Shown: positions 50,759-62,534 of the stretch, in pieces
Layout: each line of letters begins with the position of its first letter
How positions within the stretch are numbered: the first letter of the stretch is position 1
NCBI GenBank assembly: GCA_024635475.1
Contig: JAGXIW010000004.1
Coordinates: forward strand, 60,923-124,922
DNA length: 64,000 nucleotides
Origin: a bacterium
Lineage (GTDB): Bacteria; Patescibacteriota; Gracilibacteria; BD1-5; UBA6164
Reading direction: 5' to 3'
Notes under the pieces: generated by a model
The model's database searches: none
What the model was told of the DNA's origin: nothing
What the model saw: the letters and a program-made list of their open reading frames with translations, nothing else
Position numbers and translations under genes: made by a program

Positions 50759-52198
50759 ATGCCAATCGAAAATTATGAAAAAGTCATCTGACTTGAGATA
50801 CATGTGAGAGTTAAATCTGAAACAAAACTTTTTTGTAATTGTAAAAATGCAGTAGATTTAGCACTAGAACCAAATATAAATGTATGTCCTGTCTGTATGT
50901 GATTTCCTGGTATGCTCCCAAGCTTGAATAGTGAAGTAGTTAGGCTTGGAGTTAAAGCTGGATTACTTATGAATTGTAAGATAAACAAGATTTCTAGATT
51001 TGATAGAAAAAGTTATTTTTATCCTGATTTACCAAACAGTTTTCAAATAACTCAGATGTATGAACCAATAACTTGAGCTTGAATTGTAAAAGTGATGATT
51101 AATGGGGAAATAAGAGAATTTTCAATTCATCATATACATCTAGAAAATGATGCCTGAAAACTTATTCATTCAGGATGACAAACACTTTGCGATTATAACA
51201 GAGCTTGAAGTCCGCTTATGGAAATAGTTACTGATCCTGTTTTTAGAGATAAAGAAGAAGTTATGGAATTTCTCAAAGAACTTCAAAAGATGTTTAGATT
51301 TGGTGAAGTTTCTGATGCTGATATGGATAAATGACAACTAAGATGCGATGTAAATGTATCAATCAGAAAAGTTTGAGATACAAAACTTGGAACTAGAGCC
51401 GAACTCAAAAACCTAAACTCATTTTCTTCTATAGGTAGAGCTATAGATAATGAATTTCTAAGACAAGTTAGGATTTTGGATGCTGGATGAGTTATAGAAC
51501 AAGAAACAAGATGATGGGATGATGATAAATGAGTAAGTACAACTCAAAGAAGTAAGGAAGATGCTATGGATTATAGATATTTTCCAGAACCAGATTTATT
51601 ACCAATTGAACTTGATGATGAATATATAAATAATCTAAAAAAAGAATTAGGAGAATTGCCAATATCAAAAAGGATTAGATACTTAAATGATTATAAATTA
51701 TCTGAAGATGATTCTAGGATTTTGACATCTGATAAAGAACTCTCAGAATATTTTGAAGAAATGGTAGCTTTAACTCGTGATCCTAAAAAATCATGTAGTT
51801 ACATAACAACTATACTTTTAGCTTTATTAAATGATTGTAAAGATGGAGGTTGACTTTGTAATTTGAAATTTGAAGCCAAAGAACTTGCAAATGTAATAAG
51901 TCTAGTAAATAAAGATGAATTATCATCAACAAATAGTAAAATAGTTGTAGAAGAATTATTTAAAGCCTGAGGAAAAGCAGATGAAATAGTAGACAAGCTT
52001 TGATTAAGACAAAAAAATGATACAGATGCTCTCGAGAAAATAGTAGATGAAGTATTATCAAAATTAGGAGATCAAATTGCAGAATACAAGGAATGAAAAG
52101 AAAATTTGTTTTGATTTTTTGTAGGACAATGTATGAAAGCTTCAGCTTGAAAATGAAATCCTAAGATATTTACAGATATTATAAAAAAGAAAATATAA
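50759..52198 (+). CDS. gatB: Asp/Glu-tRNA amidotransferase subunit B
   Basis: A 479-residue GatB, which activates mischarged Glu-tRNA(Gln) or Asp-tRNA(Asn) within the GatCAB complex. Recognisable blocks are [20 protein letters not shown], then [88 protein letters not shown] and the C-terminal YqeY-like domain. The length is as expected. gatA and gatC are not nearby. Several invariant Gly positions are TGA. A clear terminator follows. Confidence 0.95.
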
Positions 52199-52215
52199 AT
52201 AATGTAGAACAAATT

Positions 52216-52250
52216 TAAAAATAGCCTTTTTTTGAAGGGGCTATTTTTTT
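52216..52250 (+). terminator. gatB terminator
   Basis: AAAAATAGCC...GGCTATTTTTT, a nine-bp stem with a T-rich loop and T run. Confidence 0.8.
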
Positions 52251-52313
52251 GCTATTTAATAAAATATATAGTAAAATATAGGTAGTTTAATAAAAATAAA
52301 AGTTAAATTATCT

Positions 52314-54620
52314 ATGCTAAAACAAATAAAAACAAAAATACTATCACTAATTTCTTCAAGAGGTTTCAAAAGATCTCTGTTTTTTGGTGGAGTTGTTTTT
52401 ATAATTATGCATTTTTGATTTGATACGGTTTTTGCGAGTGGATTAGAAGGAGATTCAGAAAATGCTGTTAATAGTATTTTAGCTGCAGTTCAATATTTAG
52501 TTTGAATATCGGCTTCTTTGTTAGGAGCTTTAACTTGAATTATAGCTATTTTACTTGATCCTTGATTTACAAATGGTACAGTTTTTGGAATTTCATGATA
52601 CATAAAAGATGTTTGGATATTTATGTCAAATATGGTTTATCTTATATTTGCATGAATACTTATAATGATATCATTTGCAAATATAATTTGAAAGTGAGAT
52701 TGAGAATTATTTGAATTAAAAAAATCATTACCTAGATTTGTTATTTGAGTACTTATAGTTCCTTTTTCATGGTTTATAGTACAATTAATGATATCAATAG
52801 CTTCAATTTTAATGGTTTCAGTATATACATGGCCAATTGAAACATTTCCAAGTAATAATACAGATTTTAATACTTATCTAGATAATGATATAGAATGGTG
52901 TAATAAATGGGTTATAAATATTCAATGAAATTTTAATTCAGGTAGTACTACTGATACTTGAAGTTGATTCCTTTCATGTTCTGAGAAGCCACCAGGAGGA
53001 ACAAAACAAGTAAAAGATATATTATGATTGACAAATACTAATGATAAAACGAATATAGGATGAATTTTATCTATATATACCTTTTGAATTATGGATATAA
53101 AAGCTACATCAGATGTTCTAAAATGAGATTTAAAGGAGTTGTATACAATGTGAAAATTAACAGCTAAAGTAATTTTTGATATTTTATTTATTCTTGTTTA
53201 TTTAGTTATATTGATAGCACTATTTTTAGCCTTATTTATTAGGGTTATTATGCTTTGGATATATATGATGATGTCGCCATTATTTGGATTGTTTTATTTT
53301 TTATGAAAATGAAAATGATGAAGTTTTGCAGAAAAATTTAATTTTAAAGAGTTTATAGCCTTAGTTATGGTTCCTGTATATGTAGCTGCAGCATTATCGT
53401 TTTGATTGATGTTTACTTTTATTATATGAGCATGACTAAGTTCAGATACAAATTGAGTTTATACCAATGACACTTTTGATTTATGATATACTTCTATTCA
53501 AATAACATGAACAGCTGGTGGTGAAGCTTCAAAATTTTTTAAAAATTCTATAGGAATATTTTGATATCTTATGATTAAAATATTTTCATTAGCAGTTTTA
53601 TGGATGGCTGTTATGGCTGCACTTAAAGCTTCTGCTGCTACTAAATCAATTATAGAACCTATAGAAAAATTTGGAAAACAAGTATGAGATTTGGCAAAAC
53701 AATCTCCTATGTATATACCTATTCCTGGGACAAGTGGTGTAGGTATGGGGGGTAAAAATGCAACTTTCTGAGCATTAACTTGAGGTCTGAGTCAATGACT
53801 TCAAGAAAAAATGAATCAAAGTACTGGAACTTCTCAAGTTAGAAATAAACTTTTTGGAGATGAACAATCGAAACAACTTAGTAAAGATTTAGGTAATGCT
53901 ATAATATTACCAGCTTGAGAAGCTTTTAATAAAATGAAGGATATTTTCAGAAATAATGATGAAGCAAGATTATTTCTAGAAAAAGAAAGAGTTGCAGAAT
54001 GAATGAAACAGGCAGGTATAGAAGGTGCGGATAGAATAAGATGAGCTAAAGATTCTAAGGATTTTATAAAAATAGCTACTGAAATAAATAAAGATAATGC
54101 AAATATAGCAAAAGGTAAACAGATTTATTGAAGAACTGTAACTGAAGATGAAGCTGCATCTATTACTTGAGGTAGTAGTAGTGGTGGTACGGCTTCATCT
54201 ATTGAAGAAACTAAGAAAACAGGTGATAGTAATACTCCTTCTAATCAAACTGATACATTTATTATAAATTATAAATGAGTATCTTGAATTGTTGATGATA
54301 CAAATTGAGGTTATGAAATAAAAGATATAAAAGCAGCAACAGCATCTATTAAAAGTGATTTAACCAGTCATCAATGACAAATTGATACTGATAAACTAAT
54401 TGAAGAGTTAGGTATAAAGATTTGAGTTGAAGAAAAAGATAATATTATAAAAATAATCCAAGAATTATGAAATGAAGAATATTTTAAAGATAAAGAAAAA
54501 GATCCTAAAAAACTAAAAGAAAAAGTTGATAAAATAATAACAGATAAATGAGTAGTTGCTAATTCACAACCACCAACTCCACCATCAACACAACCAACAA
54601 ATCCAACTTCAACAGAATAA
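52314..54620 (+). CDS. Polytopic membrane protein, possibly VirB6/TrbL-like
   Basis: A 768-residue membrane protein. The first hydrophobic segment (residues about 18-40, LFFGGVVFIIMHFGFDTVFA) may be a signal or anchor. A further six to eight helices follow, between which lies a Ser/Thr-rich extracellular loop (about 180-230) with two Cys. A dense hydrophobic block AKVIFDILFILVYLVILIAL and MLWIYMMMSPLFGLFYFLGK follows. The C-terminal 330 residues are cytoplasmic and polar, ending in a Pro/Thr-rich tail. The long first-third membrane domain plus cytoplasmic tail recalls VirB6/TrbL-type secretion channel proteins found in CPR, but no motif proves this and no other secretion genes are close. Confidence 0.6.
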
Positions 54621-54635
54621 TAATATTACATTTCG

Positions 54636-54671
54636 TAAAAAAACGGTCTTTTTCAAAAAGATCGTTTTTTT
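54636..54671 (+). terminator. Hairpin terminator
   Basis: An AACGGTCTTTTT / AAAAAGATCGTT stem (one G-T pair) followed by T7, just before the repeat element. Confidence 0.8.
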
Positions 54672-54683
54672 ATATATTCAACA

Positions 54684-55103
54684 ACTCTTTACTTTTGATT
54701 CCAAAAGTAACAAAAGAATTTAAGGGATTTCATCCCCTTAAAAATCCCTGAATCGTTGCTAGGTTTATGTATATATCACAAAGCAAATCTATTATGTAAG
54801 ATTTAGTTTTGCCTTTCAATTGACCACTTAGTGAAAGAAGAGATTATATCTGTCATTCTGAATGAAGTGAAGAATCCCTTAAACTTGGTTTTACTTATTC
54901 TGCAATGCTAAAAGGATTCTTCGTAAAAACTCAGGATGACAAAAAAACAAAAAAACATTTTTTCTAATTTTACTCTAAAAACTTATAGAAATATGGGGTC
55001 TTAGGGGGTGAGATTCTAGTGAGAAGTAACAGAAAGTACAGAACTCAAATTCTGAAATTCGAAACCCCCTAAATCTTTTGCTACTTTTGGATTCAAAAGT
55101 AAG
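54684..55103 (+). repeat. Nested inverted-repeat element, complete copy C
   Basis: A 420-base copy of the element at 14356-14752. It has the same terminal inverted repeats (CTTTACTTTTGATTCC at the left, GGATTCAAAAGTAAG at the right), the same ACCACTTAGTGAAA block, the GTCATTCTGAATGAAGTGAA to CTCAGGATGAC inner palindrome and the GGGG-TCTTAGGGGG right arm. Copies B and C differ mainly by small indels in the loops, while the arms are better conserved. It fills most of the 580-base gap before the ATPase gene; the remaining 97 bases show nothing else. Confidence 0.88.
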
Positions 55104-55200
55104 AAATAATTACAATATAAATAGAACATAAACACAATACAAAAAAAGAATTTAATACTTTTTACCTTCAAATAGTTATTCTATATGATTATAGAAAACT

Positions 55201-56370
55201 TTAACTATAATTATTCAATCCCACTACTTTTACTCAATCTATAGTTTCTTTATAATTTATCATATCAAGATGTGATAAAATAAGAACTTTCTCTCACTTT
55301 TGCTCAATTTTATTAAGCTTATTAACTTCTTTTTTTATTTCATGTAAAGTAGTTTCATCGTTTATATGGATAAATATATTTTTATCTTTAACAAAAAAAC
55401 TAAAATTAAATCTACCATTTAATCAATTATATATTTCATCATACTTTGTAATTAGATCATTATATATCATATTTTCAACTAGTATATTATTATCAATTTT
55501 TTCTCAGGCAAAAGTGTTTCTTATACCTAAGTCAGTGAAATAATATTTAACACTGGTATTTATAGCTTTATCAACTTTTAAATCATAGATAAAACATCTT
55601 TTTAGTAACCTAGAATTAACTAAAAAATCTATATAATCCATAAAAGTTGCTAATGCAATATCAATTCATTCATCTTTTATATTTCTATGAAGTTCTCTAA
55701 TTGATAGATTTTTATTTAAAAGTGCTATTTTTGATATACTCTGATATAACAAAATCACAGTTTTTATAGAATAATTTGTAATTATATCTTGTAGTATAAT
55801 TTTATTTTTTATATTATCTAAAAATAAATTTTTGAAGTAATCATTATTTAAAAATTTAATTTCAGGAAGATTTCAATAAGTTAAATAATTTTCCCAATCA
55901 ATAATTGAAAAAGTATTATTTTGTATAAGTATGTTATTATAAATTTCTAATTCTTTTGATGAATCTATATGAATATTATTTCAAAGTATAATAATTTTAT
56001 ATTTTTTCAGTTTATATAATTCAAGTATAAGTTGTTTAATATTTTTGATTTTGTTTATGTTTTGTAATACTATGATATTACAAAACATAAATTTTTCTTC
56101 ATAAATCTTTAACAATTGAAAAAAATCTGCATCATCTTTTATAGTATTTTGTAGATCTAATTCATCATTTATATATAAATAATTAGTATTTTTCGTTTTT
56201 TCTAGAAATTCTTTTATGATACTTGTTTTATGTAATCATCTCATACCTGTTATTACTATGATTTTATCTTTATTTAATTTAGTCGCCATCTCTTTTATAA
56301 AGTCATTATTATTTTTAAATATAGGATAATTTTTTAAAAAATCCAGATTTTTATTAATAAGTTTTAGCAT
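55201..56370 (-). CDS. Degenerate AAA ATPase, DUF4143-like
   Basis: A 389-residue protein of the AAA_14/DUF4143 type: an N-terminal P-loop domain with VITGMRGLHKTSIIKEF (Walker A normally G-x-x-x-x-G-K-T; the middle Gly is His here), then FMFCNIIVLQNINKIKN (Walker B region without the usual D-E) and KYKIIILGNNIHI. The C-terminal part has the family-type YYFTDLGIRNTFAG and KVLILSHLDM. Loss of several Walker residues suggests weak or absent ATPase activity. Role unknown; such proteins are very numerous in small-genome bacteria. It is divergent from relA. Confidence 0.7.
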
Positions 56371-56525
56371 AGTTATGTTTTTGTTATATTATAATGTTAC
56401 AAATTTATATTATTTTAATGACTTTTAATGAAAAAGCAATACAAAATACTTTATTTTGACTAAAACAAAAAAAACGATACAATTATCAAAATAAAAAACT
56501 AATTAACAAAGAATACAGAATAATT

Positions 56526-56595
56526 TTAATATTCTAACATTCTAAAAATCTAACACTTTTATATTCTAACATCCTAACATTCTAATTTTAAATTT
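56526..56595 (+). repeat. TTCTAACAT simple repeat before relA
   Basis: ATTCTAACAT and close variants occur about five times in the 70 bases before the relA start. Related units in reverse orientation follow the relA stop and the solute-binding protein stop. Confidence 0.6.
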
Positions 56596-58803
56596 ATGGA
56601 TTACTCAAAAGTTGATAAGAAAGTTAAAGAAATAGTAAAGAGAGCTACTTCTTATATGTTGGATAAACCAGCAAAAGATATTGAAAAATATATTTTGGAA
56701 GCATATATATATGCTCGTGATGCTCATGATTGACAAGTAAGATTATCAGGAGATCATTATATAATGCATCCTGTTGAATCAACTATTATATTACTTGACT
56801 TGAGACCAGATATATCAACAATCCAAGCATGTCTACTTCATGATGTGGTTGAAGATACTCCTAGAACTATAGAAGAAATCAAAGCAATTTTTTGAGATGA
56901 AGTTGCTTTTTTGTGTGAATGAATGGAAAAAATATCAAAAATAAAATATATATGAGAAGAGAGAAATATATGAAGTCTAAGAAAGATGTTTATCGCAATG
57001 GCTCAAGATTTAAGAGTTATTTTTATCAAACTTTCAGATAGATTACATAATATGAGAACTTTAAAATATCATCCAAAAAAGGATAAACAACAAAGAATAT
57101 CCCTAGAAACTTTAAATATCTATGCCCCTATAGCCGATAGATTATGATTATTTACAATTAAAAATGATTTAGAAGAAGAATGTTTTAAAATACTTGAACC
57201 AACAGAATTTAAAAAAATCAAAAAACAATTACTTGATTATAAAACAAATATAGACTACTTCTACAAAAATTCTAAAAAAGAAATAGAGAAGGCTTTAGAT
57301 CTAACTGTAGATGATTATAAAGTTACATATAGAGTAAAATCAATTTATTCGATTTATAAAAAAATGAAAAAGAAATGATTTGATACTATAGATTCTATGT
57401 ATGATTTATTTTGAATAAAAATATTGGTTAATGATATTTCTACATGTTATAAGGTTCTTTGAATTATACATAATAAGTGGAGTCCTATTCCAAATAGATT
57501 TAAAGATTATATAGCTCTACCAAAACCAAATTGATACAGAAGTTTACATACAACTATTATATGATTTTTAAAGGAATTTAGGCAACAACCAACAGAAATT
57601 CAAATAAAAACTTATGATATGAATGAATATGCTGATATATGAGTTGCTGCACATTTTGAATATAAGGAAAAATGAAGTAAAGTTGCACAAGATATAGATT
57701 GGGTAAAAGAATTGAAAGAATTAACAGAAAGTTTGTGAAATAGTGATTTTATATCATCGCTTAAAATTGATGTTTTTAGAGATAGGATATTTGTATTTAC
57801 ACCTAAGTGATTATCTGTGAATTTACCAGCATGATCAACTTCTATTGATTTAGCTTATGCTATTCATTCAGAAATTTGAAATCATACTGTTTTATCAAAA
57901 GTTAATTGAAAGATTTATCCTTTAGATAAAGAACTTAGTAATTGAGATGTAGTGCAAATAGTTACTGATAATTCAAAGAAACCCAGCCCATTTTGGTTAT
58001 CATTTGTCAAAACTACAAGAGCTAAAGAAAGAATAAGAAGTTGTTTAAAAAGAGAAAATAAAGATACAAATACTGAAAGATGAAAAGATATATTAAATAA
58101 GTATTTAGAAAAAGTATCTTTTCCGGCACTTGATAAAGAATTATCTATACTAAGAATTCTTGATGATAGGGAAAATGATCTTGATGAAAGGTTTAATATA
58201 TTAGAACAAATATGAAATTTTTCGATAAATCCTTCTTCTATTGTAAGAAAGATTATGAAATCGAAAAATATAATTGCAAAAAAAGAGATTAAAGATGATG
58301 TGAAAAATATAATTGATATGGAAAATGTTGATTATAAGAAAGAGGAAATAATTATATGATGAGAAAGATGAATTGATTATAAAGCTTGTAAGAAATGTAT
58401 AATTTGATGAAAAATCCCAGATAAAATAGTAGGACATATAAATTCTAAATGAATTATTACTATACATAACAGAAATTGTGCAATTTTAGAAAATGTAAAC
58501 AAGGAGAGATTATTGACGGCATATAGAAAATGAGAGGAAGATGATTCTATAATTGTCTCATTATGATTTATATTTTTGGATAAAATTTGAGTTTTAAGAG
58601 ACTTAAGTGATATAATTTATTCTATGGGATTAAATGTAGAACAAGTTAATTCAAAAAGACTTGAATTTAATAAACATGAAATAAAATTAAAAATAGAGGT
58701 TCCTGATTATGATTATTTACTTGTAGATAGATTAGTTGAAAGGATAAAAATCAAGTTTTGATCTAACCTAATAAGTTCTTTCGTAGAAAAAATTGTAATG
58801 TAA
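56596..58803 (+). CDS. relA: (p)ppGpp synthetase/hydrolase RelA/SpoT
   Basis: A 735-residue bifunctional Rel-type stringent-response enzyme. The hydrolase HD domain (residues about 20-180) has [10 protein letters not shown] and [16 protein letters not shown], with H-D intact. The synthetase domain (about 235-350) has [48 protein letters not shown]. The TGS domain is IFVFTPKGLSVNLPAGSTSI. A conserved-cysteine/ACT region ends the protein. All key residues needed for both activities seem present. It has its own unit, ending in a terminator shared with the convergent rpsO. Confidence 0.95.
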
Positions 58804-58843
58804 ATATAGAATGTAGAATGCAGAAAAAAATAATCCTTAAAAC

Positions 58844-58879
58844 AAAAAAAGTACTAAATTTAAATTTAGTACTTTTTTT
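58844..58879. terminator. Bidirectional terminator between relA and rpsO
   Basis: AAAGTACTAAATTT / AAATTTAGTACTTT, a perfect stem with A and T runs on both sides. Confidence 0.88.
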
Positions 58880-58894
58880 GTGTATTATCTTCAA

Positions 58895-59167
58895 TTAAGC
58901 TTTTCTTATTTTTAATTTTTGAGCTATTTCGTCAAATTTTTCAGGACTTTTTCTTTTTAAATAGTTAAGCATTTTTCTTCTTTTAGCTACCATTAGTATT
59001 ATTCATCTTCTAGAATGGTTGTCTTTTTTATGTTCTGCAAGATGATCTTTTAAATTTTCTATTCTAGCTGTAAGTATAGCTATTTGTACTTCAGATGATC
59101 ATGTATCTCATTTTTTGATTGCATAATCAGAAATAATTTGTTTTTTAGAATCCTTTGTTATTGTCAT
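58895..59167 (-). CDS. rpsO: Ribosomal protein S15
   Basis: A 90-residue S15 binding 16S rRNA. Key blocks are [40 protein letters not shown] and MLNYLKRK. It has the normal length and ends KIRKA. TGA codes for three glycines, in KKGDTGSSE and SRRGI. It is transcribed toward relA and sits alone. A promoter lies about 60 bases upstream, and the leader between them contains short GC-richer segments (CCCCGC, GGTG, CCGG) that could fold, as in autoregulated S15 leaders. Confidence 0.95.
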
Positions 59168-59229
59168 ATTGTATTTTTAAAAAATAAAAGTTTATCCGGA
59201 AAATACACCAGATTATTTTAAGCGGGGTT

Positions 59230-59257
59230 ATTATATAGAATTAATTTATAAAATCAA
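59230..59257 (-). promoter_or_regulatory. Candidate rpsO promoter
   Basis: Minus-strand TTGATT, a 16-base spacer and a perfect TATAAT, 62 bases before the S15 start. The 62-base leader has the only C/G-rich segments nearby. Confidence 0.5.
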
Positions 59258-59284
59258 AATTTTTTATTATTTGTTATTAGAAAC

Positions 59285-60340
59285 TTATTTTGGTGCTCCA
59301 AAATTTATGTTTCAAGTTTGTTTTGGGGTTTCTAAATTAGTATTTTTCAGATTATATGGATCTCAAAAAATTCATTCATAATTATTATTAATCGATGTAC
59401 TTGTATCGTAGTGTATATCATAGTCTAGGTTATAGTTATCTATAGTAATATCTCATATAGTATTATTTCAAGTACCTTCTGATAAAGTATCATTTTGTAG
59501 ATTGGTATTTAGATTTTCAGGTAATCATCATTCTTCATATAATAAATTGAGTTTATTTATTAAATCTGTTCATGAATTTGGTATAACTACATAGATATTG
59601 TTTATTATAGCATCTTCATTTAATCTCAAAGCGGTTATTGTATCTTTATTATAATTATTTAAAACAGTGTAATATGTTTGAAATCTGCTACAAAAAATTA
59701 AATATACTCTAATTAAGTTATATTCATCTTTCAATATTATATAATCATTTATATTTCTACTAACTCATATTGCATTATAATTTCTCATATTTAAAGCAAT
59801 ACTTTGTTTTGTATTATCTATAGAATTATCTAATTGTTGTAGGTAAATTTTTAATGCATCTATTTGAGTACTCAGATTTTTACTATTAGCATATCACATT
59901 TTATATCTTACTTTTAATTGGTTCATTAAACTCTCATAAGAATCTTTTCTTTCTGATTGAGAATCTAAATAAGACTTGATATCTATTTTTACTATATTTT
60001 TATAATCTCTAAGAGTATCTAAATTTTTTTTAATTATTATTTCATTTGTTTTAGTTCTATCTGATTTTATTGTAGAAATAGAAATAACTTCATTATAAAA
60101 AGAATTACTTTCTTCTTTTTTTCACTCATAAAATTTTGTTCATATATTTATATTTAAAGCTACTCAAATTTCACTAAATCAGTAATTATCTATTGATTGA
60201 AAATTATCTATGTTTGTAGTTTTTTCGTCACTACTCCACCACCAAGCATTTATTACTTGATTTCAGATTTGAAATAATACAATAAAAATCAAACTAAAAA
60301 TTGTAATTTTTATAAATGATTTTATAATAGGATTAATCAT
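59285..60340 (-). CDS. Secreted coiled-coil protein of unknown function
   Basis: A 351-residue exported protein. It has an N-terminal hydrophobic segment (ITIFSLIFIVLFQIGNQVIN) followed by AWWWSSDEK. Residues about 85-210 are long helices rich in Asn, Asp, Ser and Lys (LDTLRDYKNIVKIDIKSYL, KIYLQQLDNSIDNTKQSIAL). The last third is low-complexity and Asn/Asp/Thr-rich, ending NLETPKQTGNINFGAPK. No family is recognised. It is divergent from the amidase-SpoIID gene. Confidence 0.75.
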
Positions 60341-60425
60341 AATTTATAGATTAGGACATATAGTATGGTAAAGGGGATTAGTCCCGAGATTACATTTCTA
60401 TTATTATTTTATCATAAAAAACGAT

Positions 60426-62303
60426 ATGAGTAAAAAAATTGCCATTATTTTGTTAAGTTTTGTACTTAATTTATTTATTTATCAATATGTTTTCTCCTCA
60501 AATAATATAAAAATCATATCTAGAGCTGAATGGTGAGCTGAAGAAGTATGGAGATACAAGGATTATGAATTTTGGAAAAATTATCTTAATAATGTGAATT
60601 CTTGAAATATAGTAGAAGAAACTGATGCTGAAAAATATCAAATAGAAAAAACAAATTCAATAAATGAATTTTTAAGTAAAAATTATGTAAATGATAATAC
60701 TTTGACAACAACTGAAGATGCCGAAAATTGACATAAACTTGTTTGGCCTATACAAAAAACAAATTATGTAAAATCAATTGTTGTTCATCACACAGATACT
60801 TCACCATGAATGTCTTCATATGATGCTATTAAATCTATTTATAAGTATCATACTTTAACAAGATGATGGTGAGATATATGATATAATTATCTTATTTGAT
60901 TTGATTGAGAAATATTTGAATGAAGAGCTTGATGAGATTATGTTGTTTGAGCTCATGCAATACGGAATAATCGTTCATCAGTTGGGGTCGCAATGATTTG
61001 ACAATATTGAACTGAAGAAATCACAGATAAACAATATGAAGCATTAAAAAAACTTGTAATTTATTTATCAGAAAAATATTGAATTGATTTAGGTAATTTT
61101 CATGATTATCATAAAGATTGTATATGAAATAATTGTGATTTTTACATTAAAAATTACAAGGATGATGTTTTGGTATGACATAATGATGTAGGTAATACTA
61201 GTTGTCCTTGAAATGCTTTTTACAGTCAGTTACAAACTTTGAAATCTGAATTAAAAATACAAACAAGATGATTTACTTATGTTAAAAATAAAAACACCAT
61301 AAGTGTAAAAACAGCTCTTGATATAAAACTTGATAAATTATCAGAAAATGATTTATTAAAAATATTGGCATTGTTAGATTATAAGGTAGAAAATAATAAA
61401 AATTATAAAAATCTTAGAGTTGTAATATTGTCAAAGATCAAAGAAAAAAACAAAGAAAGTTCTGAATTTGTTACATCCTGATATGACAAAAACAATAAAA
61501 TCTCTATAAAATTATCGTATCCAGATGAAAGTAATATAAAAATCAAAAAATGAAATAGAGAATATGATATAGAAGTATCTTCTTGAAAACTTCTAGTAAA
61601 TGATACTTTGTTACAAGACACCATTACTATAAAATCTAATACTAAATCTTATCTGGAAATAAGCTCTTGGGATAGGATTCCAGCTTGGGATAAAGAGCAA
61701 AAATACAATGATAATAAATTTAGGGGAGATATTATTTTATCTGTAAAGGATAATAAATTACTTGTAGTTAATAAACTTTATTTATCAGATTATCTTAAAT
61801 GACTTTGAGAAGTAAGCGATAGTGATAATTCTGAAAAAATCAAAACTATAGTAGTAGCAGCTAGAACTTATGCAAGATGGTATATGACAAAGGCATATAA
61901 ATTCCCATGAGAAATATACCAATGATCTGATAATCCAGATGAATTTCAAAAATATCTGTGATATAGTTTAGAACAAAGAAGTCCAAAAATAAATAAAATA
62001 GTAGATGAAACTGAAGATCAAATAATAACTTATAATAATGATATAATAAAGCCTTGGTACTTCTCTCAAAGTTCTTGAAAAACTCTAAGTTATAAAGATT
62101 ATTGTAATAATAAATTAGATTGTAAAAAAATAAATTATCCATATTTATCAAGTGTTTTTGATCCTGGATCAGTATGAAAAACTAAGCTTGGGCATTGAGT
62201 TGGTATTTCTGGTGCTTGAGCCTCTTATCTTGCATCAAAATGATGGACAGAAGATATGATTATAAAATATTTTTTAAAGGGAGTCAAAATCAAGAAAATA
62301 TAA
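60426..62303 (+). CDS. PGRP-type amidase fused to SpoIID-like domain
   Basis: A 625-residue exported peptidoglycan-processing protein. An N-terminal membrane segment is followed by IISRAEWGAEEVW. The amidase_2/PGRP domain (to about residue 235) has SIVVHHTDT (zinc-ligand H121 in VVHH), YNYLIGFDGEIFEGRAGGD, GAHAI-x-NNRSSVGVAMIG and NDVGNTSCPGNAF. The C-terminal half has the SpoIID-type blocks YLKGLGEV, KTIVVAARTYARWYM and HGVGISGAGASYLASKGW, typical of lytic transglycosylases that act on amidase-cleaved glycan. Residue 180, before NNRSS, is CGG. The two enzymes in one chain would cut stem peptides and then the denuded strands. Confidence 0.88.
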
Positions 62304-62391
62304 ATTAAGAAAAAATATAAATTACTAAATATAAAATAATGGTACTAAAAAGGTATTACTTTGATAATTTATAAAAAAATAAAAAAAACTC

Positions 62392-62418
62392 TTTACAAAA
62401 AATATAAAATAGTATAAT
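62392..62418 (+). promoter_or_regulatory. Candidate promoter of the surface protein
   Basis: TTTACA, a 15-base spacer and a perfect TATAAT, followed by a 116-base leader of A-rich repeats (AAAAAATCTATT twice, AAATCAAAATA several times). Confidence 0.45.
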
Positions 62419-62534
62419 CAATATAGCCAAAATAAAAATAATCAAAAAAATCTATTAAAAAATCTATTAAAAAATCAAAATAAAAATCAAAATAAAAATT
62501 TTAAGTAAGTAAATTATTATTTAACTTTTTTTAT

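Noticed and set aside
52314..54620. A type IV secretion locus
   Set aside because: Only one polytopic protein with loose VirB6/TrbL resemblance is present; no VirB4, VirD4 or pilus genes are nearby.
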